A DNA stretch of 64,000 nt, taken from contig CAYMLG010000008.1 of the NCBI GenBank assembly GCA_964391195.1, positions 1 to 64,000 of the forward strand, written 5' to 3'. This stretch comes from JAAYXE01 sp964391195. Lineage in GTDB: Bacteria > Chloroflexota > Anaerolineae > Anaerolineales > UBA4823. Below, piece after piece: positions 53,072 through 62,863 of the stretch. The notes beneath the pieces were generated by a model, which did not search any database, was not told the DNA's origin, and saw only the letters and a list, made by a program, of their open reading frames with translations. Each line of letters opens with the position of its first letter. Position 1 is the first letter of the stretch. A program made the position numbers and the translations under genes.

Positions 53072-54237
53072 GGGTCTTGGTTTGATGGATTGGGATGGGG
53101 CAGCCCCGGCTCTTCTCCGGGGGCATCGAACAAAGCGCAGGCCACGCGGCGGCAAAGCTCGACATCCTGGAGCACATCACTGGATGGGACCAGGAACTGG
53201 TTCACCGAGCCGGCATAGGGCGGCAGGCGGCGCAGACCATCATCCTGAATCGCCGCGCGGCAGGCCTCGGCGAAGACTTCGCTGTGCAGCACCAGGAAGG
53301 GCCGGTTATGAAACGGGCTTACTTCCGCCGGGATGGGCGGGGTGATGCACAGCGAGTTGTGAAGTTCGGCTGCCGCCTGGACGGCTTGCACAAACCAGTG
53401 CTCCCGCTCGCGCCACTCCCCGGCCGCCAGTGCCCGTTCCAACGGCGGCCCGATCTGCGGGTAGCATGCCAGGCGCCGGAAGGCTGTGCCAAACCACTTG
53501 CTATAAGGGGCGTAGCGCTTTTCGATCAGGAAGCACAGGCGCATCACCCGCTCGGCCAGGCGGGCGGTGACCAGGCGGGAGCCCAGATCGTCCCCCGCCT
53601 CTCCGGTCCGCCCGAGGAAAGGCTCTTCCTGGGAGATGAGCATCCACTGGGCCGAGAGCAGGTAGAGCCAGACATCCCGGGGGTAGTACCGGAAGCGGCG
53701 CCGCACAGGTTCCAGATCCAGGCCGTCGTGAAATACGGCCCCGCCGGTCAGGCTGAGCAGGCGGTGCTCTTGGAAAGAAAGCCAATCGACCGGGCGGATC
53801 GCCGCGTTTGGGTCGATGCCCAGCTCGCGGCGGAAGTAAGCGGGTATGGTGTCGATCTCGATCAGGTGGTCCACCGGACCGTGATCGACCCGTTGGGCCA
53901 GGCGCACGCCTTCCTGGTCCGGGCGGCTGAAATGGGTTGGGTAACCGCCATAGGCGACTGGCAATTCCTGGCGCAGGACCTGATCGACCTCCAGGCGCAG
54001 TCTTTCGAAATCCTCCAGCGGCAGGAATAGCTGCAAGCGCGGCCCCCACATGTGGTCGCGGGACATGGGCGTGTCGAAACCGAGGACATCAGAGCCGAAG
54101 CCGATCAGGGCGGCTGAATAGGCGAGGCCTGGAAAATGCCGCTCCAGGATCGGGCGGACGGCTTGCTCGTAGAACCCCCGGTTTAGCTCGAGACCGGGGA
54201 CGAACGCAGGCTGCGATGGATCGGAGTTACCTGTCAT
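53068..54237 (-). CDS. DUF4037 nucleotidyltransferase-fold protein
   Basis: A 389-aa protein. GFGSDVLGFDTPMSRDHMWG near residues 47-66 carries the Gly-Ser and Asp pattern of nucleotidyltransferase-like folds, and WLSFQEHRLLSLTGGAVFHD plus the helical C-terminal half fit DUF4037. Its activity is unknown. It is joined to the PEP carboxylase gene upstream and the glycosyltransferase gene downstream by ATGA overlaps. Confidence 0.8.
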   Translation of the reverse strand: MTGNSDPSQPAFVPGLELNRGFYEQAVRPILERHFPGLAYSAALIGFGSDVLGFDTPMSRDHMWGPRLQLFLPLEDFERLRLEVDQVLRQELPVAYGGYPTHFSRPDQEGVRLAQRVDHGPVDHLIEIDTIPAYFRRELGIDPNAAIRPVDWLSFQEHRLLSLTGGAVFHDGLDLEPVRRRFRYYPRDVWLYLLSAQWMLISQEEPFLGRTGEAGDDLGSRLVTARLAERVMRLCFLIEKRYAPYSKWFGTAFRRLACYPQIGPPLERALAAGEWREREHWFVQAVQAAAELHNSLCITPPIPAEVSPFHNRPFLVLHSEVFAEACRAAIQDDGLRRLPPYAGSVNQFLVPSSDVLQDVELCRRVACALFDAPGEEPGLPHPNPSNQDP

Positions 54238-56936
54238 CCGGTGTTTCTCAACCCGGCAGCGATGCCGTTGATGGTAAAGACGATCACTTCGCGCAAGGGC
54301 GCTGCCTCCGGCCCGTCCGCATCGGGCAGACTCCGCAGGCGGCGCAGCATCTCTACCTGAATATAATTCAGCGGGTCCACGTAGGGGTTTCGCAGTTGCA
54401 CCGAGCGCTGGATGATGGGGTCCGAGTCCATCAATGCCTGCTGCCCAGAGATGGCCAGGATCGCCTCAGCCGTGCGCCGATATTCCGCCTGGATGCGGGT
54501 GAAGATCTCCCGGCGCAGTTGGAGGTCCGGCACCAGGTCGGCGTACAGCCCGGCGATCCCCAGGTCGGCCTTCAGCAGCGACATCTCGGCGTTTTCCAGC
54601 AAGGTGCGGAAGAAGGGCCAGCCGGCATACATCTCCTGGCACAACCCGCTCGCCAGGTAGGGGGCCAGGGCCGTCCCCAGTCCGTACCATCCCGGGAGGT
54701 TAAAGCGGCTCTGCATCCAGGAAAAAACCCAGGGGATGGCGCGGATATTCTGGACCTGCAGAGACCCGCTGCGGCGGGCGACCGGCCGGGAACCGATATA
54801 CAGGCGGCTGATTTCGTCGATGGGCGTGGCCGCCTGCCAGAATTCCAGAAAACCCGGCGTTTGATAAACCAGGTCGCGGTAGGCCTGCCGGGCGCGGTCT
54901 GCCATGGCGGTCATCGCCTGCCGCCATTCGGGCTGCGGGTCTGGGGTATCGGGGAAGGAGGCGAGCAGCACCGCGCTGACAATCTGCTCCAGGTTGCGAT
55001 GGGCGAGGTCCGTGTTCGCGTAGCGGACGGCGATGGTCTCGCCCTGCTCGGTAAGACGGAAGCGTCCATCGACCGTACCGGGCGGCTGGGCCAGGATGGC
55101 GCGGTTGGCCGGCCCCCCGCCCCGGGCCACCGTTCCGCCGCGACCGTGGAAGAGGGTCAGGCGCACGCCCGCCTCTCGACACACCCGGGCGATCTCTTCC
55201 TGCGCCTGGTACAGCGCCCAATTGGCAGCCAGGTACCCCCCGTCCTTGTTGCTGTCCGAATAGCCGATCATCACCATCTGCTCGCAGCCGCAGGCGTCCA
55301 GGTGCCGGCGGTAGCTCTCGTTCGAAAACAGCTCGCCCAAGATCTGCGGCGCGGCTTCTAAATCGTCCAGGGTCTCGAACAGGGGGACAATGCCGAAAGG
55401 CTCCACACAGCCGGACCAGCGGGCCATGAGCAGCACCCCGAGCACATCCGCGACCCCGCGGGTCATGGAGATGACGAACGGGCCGAGCAGTTCTCGCCCG
55501 TATACCGACTGCACCCGGCCGATGAGCTGGAACAGCTTCCAGGTCTCCGCCGTATCCCTGGTGATCCCTGGATGGGCGGAGAGTTGCTGCGGTGGTTCTT
55601 CCAGCAGCCGAGCCAGGGTCTGGGCGCGAGCGGCCTCCTCAGCCTGCTCGAATTCCAGGTTCAGGTTCAGCGCGCGCAGAGTTTCTCCCAACGCCGCCTT
55701 GATGCGAGACGAATCCTCCCGCAGGTCCAGGCGGGCGGCGTGCAGGCCGAAGATTTCCAACTGCCTGCGGGTGAGGTCCAGCCCCTGGCGAGAGATGGCC
55801 TCCGGCATCGCCTCGCGGATCATGTCGATGACGGTGATAAAGTCCTGCGGGTTTGATCTGGCCTGGTGAGGGGTTTGCTCGAGCAGGCGGGCGACCATGT
55901 CGTCCTGAGAGGCGCGCTCCAGGTCGTCGGCCAGCAGCGCCAATGCCAGGCGGTAGGGTTCGTTGGCGTAGCGCTGCTCCAGGTAGGCAGCGTGCTCCGG
56001 GAGGGGGTGGCGTTCCCTCAGCCAGTCTTGCAAGGCTTGAGTGGGCGGAATACGCTGCCGGCTGACGCTGTAGAAGCGGGCGTTCGCCTGCATCGCCCGG
56101 CGGAAGTGCTCCACCGCCAGGCCGCGGTGCAGGCGCAGGGTCTCCGCGGTGACCGCGGCGGTCACATAGGGGTTGCCGTCCCGGTCGCCGCCAATCCAGG
56201 AAGCCAGGGTCAGCCAGGCAGGCCGGGCGCTGACCTGGGGGTAATGGACGGCGAGGGCGGCTTCCAACTCGGCGGAGATGCGCGGCAGAACTTCCCAAAG
56301 GATCTCATCGATGAAGAACAACCCAATGCGTACCTCATCGGTGACGGTGGGGCGCGCTGTGCGGGCCCGGTCGGTGAGCCACAAGGCGGTGATTTCGGCC
56401 CGTAGGGAGTCGATGGCCCCCTGTTTCTCGCGTGGGAGCAGGCCCGGTGTTTGCAATTGGCGCAGGCTCCGGCTGATGCGGCGCAGCTTGGAGTGGATCG
56501 TCCGGCGGCGGGCTTCCGTGGGGTGGGCGGTGAGGACCAGCTCGATATGAAAGCCGTCCAACATCGCCTGCAACTGCTCGGGGGTGACGCCGCGGCGCTT
56601 CAACAAGGATACCGCTTCGGGGATGGATTCGCCGGGCGGGATCGGGTAGAGCTCCGCTTCCCGGCGGCGAAGCGCTTCGACGCGGTAGGTCTCCTCGGCC
56701 AGGTTCACCAGGTCGAAGTACAGGGTGAAGGCCGAAGCCACGGCGCGCGCGGCATCGGGGTCAAGGGCAGCCACTTCATTCGCCAGGTCTGCAGCAGCCT
56801 GCGCCTCACCGCTGCGCCGGGCCTTGGCCGACAGGCGGATGCGTTCCTCAACCTCGAACAGCCAGGTGGATTCTTGCTCGGTTATCACTCGCCCGAGCTG
56901 CTCGCCCAACATGTGGATGGTCGCCGAGAGGTCCAT
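54234..56936 (-). CDS. ppc: Phosphoenolpyruvate carboxylase
   Basis: A 900-aa cytoplasmic enzyme that makes oxaloacetate from PEP and bicarbonate. Catalytic His138 lies in LVLTAHPTEARRRT. The PEP-carboxylase signature MVMIGYSDSNKDGGYLAANW and the glycine loop LFHGRGGTVARGGGP are intact, as is the final RNTG carboxy terminus. The ATG at 56936 gives a normal start (MDLSATIHMLGEQLG). An upstream in-frame start would add 29 atypical residues. It leads a three-gene coupled unit with DUF4037 and a glycosyltransferase. Confidence 0.96.
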   Translation of the reverse strand: MDLSATIHMLGEQLGRVITEQESTWLFEVEERIRLSAKARRSGEAQAAADLANEVAALDPDAARAVASAFTLYFDLVNLAEETYRVEALRRREAELYPIPPGESIPEAVSLLKRRGVTPEQLQAMLDGFHIELVLTAHPTEARRRTIHSKLRRISRSLRQLQTPGLLPREKQGAIDSLRAEITALWLTDRARTARPTVTDEVRIGLFFIDEILWEVLPRISAELEAALAVHYPQVSARPAWLTLASWIGGDRDGNPYVTAAVTAETLRLHRGLAVEHFRRAMQANARFYSVSRQRIPPTQALQDWLRERHPLPEHAAYLEQRYANEPYRLALALLADDLERASQDDMVARLLEQTPHQARSNPQDFITVIDMIREAMPEAISRQGLDLTRRQLEIFGLHAARLDLREDSSRIKAALGETLRALNLNLEFEQAEEAARAQTLARLLEEPPQQLSAHPGITRDTAETWKLFQLIGRVQSVYGRELLGPFVISMTRGVADVLGVLLMARWSGCVEPFGIVPLFETLDDLEAAPQILGELFSNESYRRHLDACGCEQMVMIGYSDSNKDGGYLAANWALYQAQEEIARVCREAGVRLTLFHGRGGTVARGGGPANRAILAQPPGTVDGRFRLTEQGETIAVRYANTDLAHRNLEQIVSAVLLASFPDTPDPQPEWRQAMTAMADRARQAYRDLVYQTPGFLEFWQAATPIDEISRLYIGSRPVARRSGSLQVQNIRAIPWVFSWMQSRFNLPGWYGLGTALAPYLASGLCQEMYAGWPFFRTLLENAEMSLLKADLGIAGLYADLVPDLQLRREIFTRIQAEYRRTAEAILAISGQQALMDSDPIIQRSVQLRNPYVDPLNYIQVEMLRRLRSLPDADGPEAAPLREVIVFTINGIAAGLRNTG

Positions 56937-57069
56937 AATGGGAATTATATCCGTCTTTTTCGCGCAGGAGCTGCCACGAGCACTTTCGGCGACAGGGTTT
57001 CCGGTGGATAAAACTACAGCCACCAGGCAAAAATGCCCTTATTGGCATAACCCCACCTGGGTGACAAAA

Positions 57070-57107
57070 GCGGGTGTACAAGGCGGCGGACCGCCTCGCA
57101 CACCCGC
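57070..57107 (-). terminator. Nested hairpin after the ABC exporter operon
   Basis: An outer 8-bp stem (GCGGGTGT, 57070-57077, with 57100-57107) encloses a 6-bp stem (AGGCGG 57081-57086 with CCGCCT 57091-57096). It lies 23 nt past the stop of the last permease gene. On the minus strand, TTTTGTC follows. Confidence 0.65.
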
Positions 57108-57130
57108 CTGTAGCCGGGAAGAATGCCTCG

Positions 57131-58363
57131 TTAGCCGCGCAGGGCTTTTAGGATGCGCTCCTTTTTGACCGGGTCGTAAGACAGCAGGGTGTCGGCGCGG
57201 AAGAAGCGGGCCGCCAGGACGATCATCCCGTAGGTGACCAACGCCAAACCGGCCAGGCTTAGCAAGGTCTGCCACACCGGCACGCTGGTAGCAGCCATTC
57301 GGGTGAGCATGGTCAGGGGAGCGGTGAACGGGATCAGGCTAAAGATCTGCGCGGTCAGGCTATTAGGGTGCATCAACAGGGTCTGATTCAACCACAGAGG
57401 GATCATCAAGGGCAGCAAGACAATGAAGGTGAGCTGGCCTCCCTCCTGAGCGCTGGGCGCCAGCGCCCCCACCGCCCCCAGCAGCGAAGCGTATAGCAGA
57501 TACCCGAGCAGGAAGAAGAGCAGGGCCCACACCAGAAAACTCGCCGGCAAGTTGACCGAGGTCACGCTCTCCACGAAAGCGCCGATATTGCCGAGGCCGA
57601 GCATCCCGCCCCCCAACCACAGCGCCATCTGCAGCAGGGCCACCACGCTCAGGCCGAGGATCTTTCCAAACATCATCTGGCGGGGGTTGATGCTCAGCAG
57701 CAGCACTTCTACGGTGCGGTTTTCTTTCTCTCGCGAGACACTCTGCAGCATGTAACTGCCGCTCATGGTGATCATGATGAAGAGGATGAACAACACCGCA
57801 TAAGGCACGATGAAGGCCATGGGGCCGCTCCCGCCTGCGCCGCCAGACTCGGCCTCGACCGGCGCCAGGCGTCGGCTTTCCACCACGCTGACCGGATGGC
57901 TGAAGGTCTCAGCCACGGCCGGATCCCCGGCGATGTTGTAAGCCAGGAGCTGCTCGAAGTAGAAATCTGGGGTGGCGCCCATCGGGTCAAATTCAGCCTG
58001 CACAACGGTTAACTCACCGCTCTCGATGTAACCGGCGGGGATGAACACATAGGAGCCCACTTCGCCCCGCCTCAGGGCATCCTGGGCGGCAGCTTCCGTG
58101 GGATAAGCGATCAGAGAATCGGCCGGGAACTGCTCGGGGAACCTCGAGATCAGGCCGGCTTCATCCACGTAGCCCACCGGCTTCTGGTCCTGGAGCTGCT
58201 CCTGCCCCAACCGGGATCCTTCAACCCTGTCATGCACCATGATCTGGGTGCCAATATTGAGGCCGACCAAGAAGAGCGGGAACAAGACCGTCATCACCCA
58301 GAAAGAAGGCTTGCTGAGGATGGTGATCAGTTCATACTTCATCATTAAGCGAATATTGCGCAT
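57131..58363 (-). CDS. ABC-2 type transporter permease (NatB-like)
   Basis: A 410-aa membrane protein: TM1 near the N-terminus (PSFWVMTVLFPLFLVGLNIG), a large extracytoplasmic domain of about 145 residues, then a cluster of five or six helices beginning MAFIVPYAVLFILFIMITMS. REKENRTVEVLLLSINPRQM and FGKILGLSVVALLQM are typical of ABC-2/NatB permeases. It is related to the upstream permease and probably forms a heterodimer with it. There is a 2-nt gap between the two. Confidence 0.88.
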   Translation of the reverse strand: MRNIRLMMKYELITILSKPSFWVMTVLFPLFLVGLNIGTQIMVHDRVEGSRLGQEQLQDQKPVGYVDEAGLISRFPEQFPADSLIAYPTEAAAQDALRRGEVGSYVFIPAGYIESGELTVVQAEFDPMGATPDFYFEQLLAYNIAGDPAVAETFSHPVSVVESRRLAPVEAESGGAGGSGPMAFIVPYAVLFILFIMITMSGSYMLQSVSREKENRTVEVLLLSINPRQMMFGKILGLSVVALLQMALWLGGGMLGLGNIGAFVESVTSVNLPASFLVWALLFFLLGYLLYASLLGAVGALAPSAQEGGQLTFIVLLPLMIPLWLNQTLLMHPNSLTAQIFSLIPFTAPLTMLTRMAATSVPVWQTLLSLAGLALVTYGMIVLAARFFRADTLLSYDPVKKERILKALRG

Positions 58364-58365
58364 GG

Positions 58366-59592
58366 TTACCCCTCCTCCCGTCGCAGGGCTGCGAACACGC
58401 CTGACAAGTCAAGGTGCTGCCCGTAGCGCAGCATGCCTGCTCTGAAGATGCGCGCCGAAGCCCAGATGCTGAACAATGCTGTTCCGGTCAGGATCAGCCA
58501 ACTGGCGACCACCTGCCACAGAGGAATCACCCCCATCCCCCAGCGCAGGCTGAATGTGACGAATGAGGTGGTCGGGAAAAAGGTCAGGAACAACACGAAC
58601 GGGTGGTTGGATTCGGACATCAACATGATCACAAAGATCGGTGCCAGGAAGAGAAAGTTTAACAGGCCGGCGACTTGTTGGGCCTGCTTCAACTCGGTAA
58701 CCGCGCCGCCGATGGCCGTCATCATCCCTGCGATCAGGGCGTAAGAGGAGATGAAAAACAGGGCGATACTCAGGATATATCCCCAGGGAAGGTTGAGCTG
58801 CAGCTTCCAGTCGAAGATCCGGGCTGCAACCAGGCCGCCGACTGCGATGGTGAACAGCCAGATCACCAGTTGTGTGAGAGCCACGCCCATCAATCCCAAC
58901 GCTTTCCCGCCGATGAGCTGCTCCGGACTGAGAGAAGTGAGCAGGATCTCGATTGTGCGGTTTTCCTTTTCAGCAGTCACCACTTGCAGCAGGTAGCCGG
59001 CTGAAGTCATCACTACAAACAGAAACACGATGCTGGCGGCCAGTGGGAGGAAAAAACCGAGGACATTACTATCGCCTATCTCCCGCTCTCCGTCCATCGA
59101 ACGGATGGTGACGTCTGCCCCTTCCAGCAATCGCCTCCGCACCCCGGAGTCGAGGTCTGCTGTCAGGTTATAGCGCAGCAGTCGATCGAACTCTGCCAGG
59201 ATATCATCATCAGGATATTCATCCCAATAATAGAGGCGGACCTGGCGGTCGGATGTGAATTCCGGGGGGAAGACATAGTAAGCCTGGATCTCCACCGGAG
59301 GTACGTCTGACCCTTGACCCGCAGCCAGGGGTTCCAGAGCGAGCCGGGCGGAGGCCTCGTCGGGAAACGGGATCCATTCGAACTCGGCCTCCGGCAGGTC
59401 GTAAGACTCGATCACGCCTGCCTGATCGACAATCCCGATCGGCCGGTCATCCATGCCGGCCAGGGTGACGAATATAGTAATTCCCATGATGGCGATCAGG
59501 AACAGCGGGATACCGAGGACCCCAACCAGGAAGCCCCGGCGGGCCACCATCTTGAGGTACTCATGCCGGGCGACCAACCAGAAGTTACGCAT
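58366..59592 (-). CDS. ABC-2 type transporter permease (NatB-like)
   Basis: A 408-aa permease with the same layout: FLVGVLGIPLFLIAIMGITI as TM1, an extracytoplasmic domain, then helices with EKENRTIEILLTSLSPEQLI and GGKALGLMGVALTQLVIWLF. Its start overlaps the ATPase gene by 8 nt. With the ATPase and the second permease it should form a NatAB-like exporter, whose known members pump sodium or drugs. The substrate here is not determinable. Confidence 0.9.
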   Translation of the reverse strand: MRNFWLVARHEYLKMVARRGFLVGVLGIPLFLIAIMGITIFVTLAGMDDRPIGIVDQAGVIESYDLPEAEFEWIPFPDEASARLALEPLAAGQGSDVPPVEIQAYYVFPPEFTSDRQVRLYYWDEYPDDDILAEFDRLLRYNLTADLDSGVRRRLLEGADVTIRSMDGEREIGDSNVLGFFLPLAASIVFLFVVMTSAGYLLQVVTAEKENRTIEILLTSLSPEQLIGGKALGLMGVALTQLVIWLFTIAVGGLVAARIFDWKLQLNLPWGYILSIALFFISSYALIAGMMTAIGGAVTELKQAQQVAGLLNFLFLAPIFVIMLMSESNHPFVLFLTFFPTTSFVTFSLRWGMGVIPLWQVVASWLILTGTALFSIWASARIFRAGMLRYGQHLDLSGVFAALRREEG

Positions 59593-60511
59593 GGAGCGCC
59601 TCCTTCAGCGGTGACCCGGCCGCGCCCTGTACGGTGGAGACAAAGATATCCTCCAGGGAAGGCTCCTCGATCTGGAACCGTTCGAGGCAGAAACCTTCCT
59701 GCCCGGCGAGGGCGCGGAACACCAGCTGCGGATCGGCGCCGGGATCCAGGGACAGGTGGTAGGCGCCATTGGTCCGGCGGACGTCGATCACCCCCGGCAA
59801 ACTGCCCAACTCGCCCTGGCCCTCGACAACGATCGCATCCCCCGCAAAATTGCGCTTGATCCGGTCCACCTCGCCATAAAGCACCGATTCGCCCTGGTTG
59901 ATCAGCACGATCCGGTTGCACAGGGCTTCGACCTGATACATCTGGTGGGTAGACATAATAATGGTTTTTCCCGCCCGGCGCATCTCTTCGATGATCTCTT
60001 TGATCAGGCGGGTATTGACCGGATCCAGGCCAGAGAACGGTTCATCGATCACGATCAAATCGGGGTCATGCAGCAGCGTGGCGATAAGCTGCGCTTTCTG
60101 CTGCATGCCCTTGCTCAGTTCCTGGACTTTCTTATGGCGGTGTTCCCACAGATCCAGGCGCTTCAGCCAGTCCACCAGGGCTTTCCTGGCCTCTTTCTCC
60201 TCCATCCCTTTCAAGGCGGCAAAAAAGATCAGGTTCTGCTCCAGCTTCTGATCTTTGTACATACCGCGCTCTTCGGGGAGATAACCGATACGGCGCTTTT
60301 TCTCTTCGGTGAGCTCCCCACCCAGAACAGACACGGAGCCCCCATCGGCTTTGAAGATGTCCATCATGATGCGGATCGTGGTGGTCTTGCCGGCTCCATT
60401 GGGGCCCAGCAGGCCGAATACCTCTCCAGGAAACACCTCGAAGGACACATCTCTAACAGCCTGAACTTTGCCGAAGCGTTTACGGAGTGAAGTAACTTTC
60501 AATGTTTCCAT
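59585..60511 (-). CDS. ABC transporter ATPase (NatA-like)
   Basis: A 308-aa cytoplasmic ATPase with Walker A GPNGAGKTTT, signature LSKGMQQKAQL (with K in place of the usual G, as in NatA-type ATPases), Walker B LIVIDEPFSGLD and the H-loop MSTHQM. A C-terminal domain of about 85 residues follows, typical of DUF4162-bearing ABC-2 ATPases (EEPSLEDIFV near the end). It is the first gene of the three-gene exporter operon. Confidence 0.93.
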   Translation of the reverse strand: METLKVTSLRKRFGKVQAVRDVSFEVFPGEVFGLLGPNGAGKTTTIRIMMDIFKADGGSVSVLGGELTEEKKRRIGYLPEERGMYKDQKLEQNLIFFAALKGMEEKEARKALVDWLKRLDLWEHRHKKVQELSKGMQQKAQLIATLLHDPDLIVIDEPFSGLDPVNTRLIKEIIEEMRRAGKTIIMSTHQMYQVEALCNRIVLINQGESVLYGEVDRIKRNFAGDAIVVEGQGELGSLPGVIDVRRTNGAYHLSLDPGADPQLVFRALAGQEGFCLERFQIEEPSLEDIFVSTVQGAAGSPLKEALHA

Positions 60512-61554
60512 ATTTAGTCCTGTCTGAAGGGTTAACTTATGAATGAGAACGGATGCGCGTGATAAGCGTAATCATAGCCTAAAGTTTTCTGGACGATAGA
60601 CCAACCTTGTACCCAATTTTGTGCACCTTCTTCTGCATGCCGATCATACCACCCGGGAAAAATACTGCCCTCCCTCCACAGACCAGACTTGCTCCTGACC
60701 TGCAGAATAGACACTGACCTGGTCATCAGACCAGGCCGGCGAGAAAAAAGCCTCCCAACCCTCACGCGCATCCGTATGGGCACGGCGGACGGATTTGCAG
60801 CGACACCCCGCACCGGGGTCGTAGGGCATGTTGCCATGCGACCGTATTTTGGTCGCCCTTGCCCGTGCCGGTGGGCGTAGGGGCACGGCGGAAAAATTCA
60901 CGGTTTCGATTTATTTACGGTGCCGCCGTGCCCCCTCCAACCCCACCCTCACCCAATGCGTGGACCCCGGCGATAGACATGTTTTTCCCCATGGAGTGAG
61001 CAAGATCGGCATCTTACCCTACGCTTCTCCATCCACATCCGTATGCGCACGGCGGAACAATCCACGGTATCGATTGATCCATGACGATGCCGTGCCCCCT
61101 CCGTCCCAACCCTCACCCGATCCACCAACCACACACGCCCACGCCACGCCGAGGTCGTAGGGCACGTTGCCATGCGACCGTATTTTGGTCGCCCTTGCCC
61201 GTGCCGGTGGGCGTAGGGGCACGGCGAGAGGGTTTACGGTATTGGTTGATTTACAGAGCAGCCGTGCCCCCTCCGACCCAACCCTCACCCAATCCACGGG
61301 CTACGGACACCCACCTCACACCGGAGTCGTAGGGCACGTTGCCATGCGACCGTATTTTGGTCGCCCTTGCCCTACCACACCCGCCCACCCGGCAACCCCG
61401 ACCCGCTCCTCACCCGTGAACCATAACCTCCGCCTCCCACAAAAATGGCCCTTTACTCTGCTCTCTGCGCACTCTGTGAACTCTGTGGTAAACATCTTCC
61501 GAACACAAAACCCCACCCAACCAGACACCTCATAAGTGATATACAATTACAGAC
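60512..61554. other. Gene-free region with tandem repeats
   Basis: About 1.04 kb without a supportable gene. Open frames here all run through the repeat units on both strands and lack ribosome sites. Besides the repeat array (annotated separately), it holds a 9-nt-periodic CTCTGTG motif at 61463-61488 that also occurs near 39.34 kb. A TATACA 15 nt before the methyltransferase ATG could be a -10 element. Confidence 0.6.
60751..61372. repeat. Degenerate tandem array, period about 170 bp
   Basis: A 73-bp core at 60818-60890 recurs at 61154-61226 with one mismatch. A 47-bp partial copy lies at 61326-61372. Starts are 336 and 172 bp apart, so a middle unit is expected near 60986; its second half (about 61046-61130) is recognisable. 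Each core holds a small hairpin (GCGACC/GGTCGC) and an outer inverted repeat (GGGGCACGGCG 60880-60890 with CGCCGTGCCCC 60924-60934). A fragment precedes the first unit near 60751-60790. It is not coding and not CRISPR-like. Confidence 0.8.
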
Positions 61555-62616
61555 ATGTCCGCAAAAGAATTGGAAAAGCTGCTAACCCGCGCCTGGGAAT
61601 ACAGGCAGGGACTGCCCGAGGCGGGCGATGATCGTACAGCCCTGCGCCTGTTCAACGGCTTCTGGGAAGGCTGGCCGGATCTGGCCGTGGATCTGTACGG
61701 TGGCACCCTCGTCATTCATGGCTATGCGCAAGACGCCGGACAAAACCAGCTCGCAGCACACACCGCTCTCGCCTATTATCGCTCCGCTCTCCCCGGCCGG
61801 GTGCGCTGTGCCCTCTTGAAAGACCGCGGGGCACAGACCCAAATGCAGCGCCAGGGACTGCTGCTTGCCGGAGAACAGCCGGATAATCAAGTGCTCGAAG
61901 GCAACCTCTGGTACGCCCTCGACCTGCGGTTGCACCAGGATGCTTCTCTCTATCTGGACACCCGAATGCTGCGCGGCTGGGCGAGCGAGCACATGGAAGG
62001 AAAGCGGGCGCTCAACCTGTTCGCCTATACCGGGAGCCTCGGCGCTGCCGCTCTGGCAGGCGGGGCCCGGCAGGTAATCCAGTCTGACCTCTCGTCCGAG
62101 TTCCTCTCTCTGGCCCAGCGGACCTACCGGCTGAATGGCTGGCCGGTCCGCCGAGGAGAGTTCATTGTTGGCGATTTCTTTTCCGTCGTCGCCCGCCTCA
62201 AGCGCCAGGGAGAGCTGTTCGACTGCGCATTCCTCGACCCGCCCATCTTCTCGGTGACGGAGAAGGGGCGGGTCGATCTCAACCAGGCGGCCGGCCGGCT
62301 GATCAACAAAGTTCGCCCGCTCATCGGCGATGGCGGCCGGCTGGTGGCGGTGAACAACGCCGTGTACGTATCCGGCCGCGCTTATCTAGAGACACTCGAA
62401 AAGTTGAGCGCCAGCGGCTACATCGAATTGGAAGAGATCCTCCCCGCTCCACCCGATTTCACCGGCTTCAACCAGGGGCCGCTCACACCCCTGCCCGCCG
62501 ATCCCCAGCCGTTCAATTACTCCACCAAGATCGCCGTCCTGCGTGTCCGGCGCAAGGACGGGCGCAGGGCAGTCGCTCCTCAAACACGGCCAGGAGAAAA
62601 ATCGCTGCGGGAATAG
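61555..62616 (+). CDS. Class I SAM-dependent RNA methyltransferase (RlmI/RlmK-like)
   Basis: A 353-aa enzyme of the COG1092 type. An N-terminal substrate-recognition part (RLFNGFWEGWPDLAVDLYGG) precedes the Rossmann fold: SAM motif I NLFAYTGSLGAAALAGGARQ, acidic motif QSDLSSEFLSLAQRTYRLNG, and motif IV AFLDPPIFSV. Family members make 5-methylcytosine or 7-methylguanine in 23S rRNA. The exact base is not predictable. The ATG lacks a Shine-Dalgarno, and a -10-like TATACA sits 15 nt upstream, so the mRNA may be leaderless. Confidence 0.88.
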   Translation: MSAKELEKLLTRAWEYRQGLPEAGDDRTALRLFNGFWEGWPDLAVDLYGGTLVIHGYAQDAGQNQLAAHTALAYYRSALPGRVRCALLKDRGAQTQMQRQGLLLAGEQPDNQVLEGNLWYALDLRLHQDASLYLDTRMLRGWASEHMEGKRALNLFAYTGSLGAAALAGGARQVIQSDLSSEFLSLAQRTYRLNGWPVRRGEFIVGDFFSVVARLKRQGELFDCAFLDPPIFSVTEKGRVDLNQAAGRLINKVRPLIGDGGRLVAVNNAVYVSGRAYLETLEKLSASGYIELEEILPAPPDFTGFNQGPLTPLPADPQPFNYSTKIAVLRVRRKDGRRAVAPQTRPGEKSLRE

Positions 62617-62863
62617 AAATGAAAATGTAATGGTTTTTCCTGACAGGGTTTCCGCTTTCGCCTACAGACAAATTATGCCCCAGCCTGTATACTTAGAAGA
62701 TAGACTTAGTAAGTAAAATTCTGGTAAAAAATGCTCTCATCTGCTTGTTTAAAACTTTGAGACATTTATCAACTCAATTTCGGTCCTATTAACGTAATCC
62801 GTCACCTACTAAGAACACGCAACCCTGATTTCATCGAACCATTCTATTTTCAGGAGCACCGGG

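Noticed and set aside
60818..61372. Possible CRISPR array
   Set aside because: Repeat cores are 73 bp with a period of about 170 bp and degenerate; there are no 30-40-nt spacers of even length and no cas genes.
60532..61546. Several open frames of 60-120 codons on both strands
   Set aside because: All run through the tandem repeats and encode repeated Arg/Pro/Gly-rich strings in several frames, with no ribosome sites.
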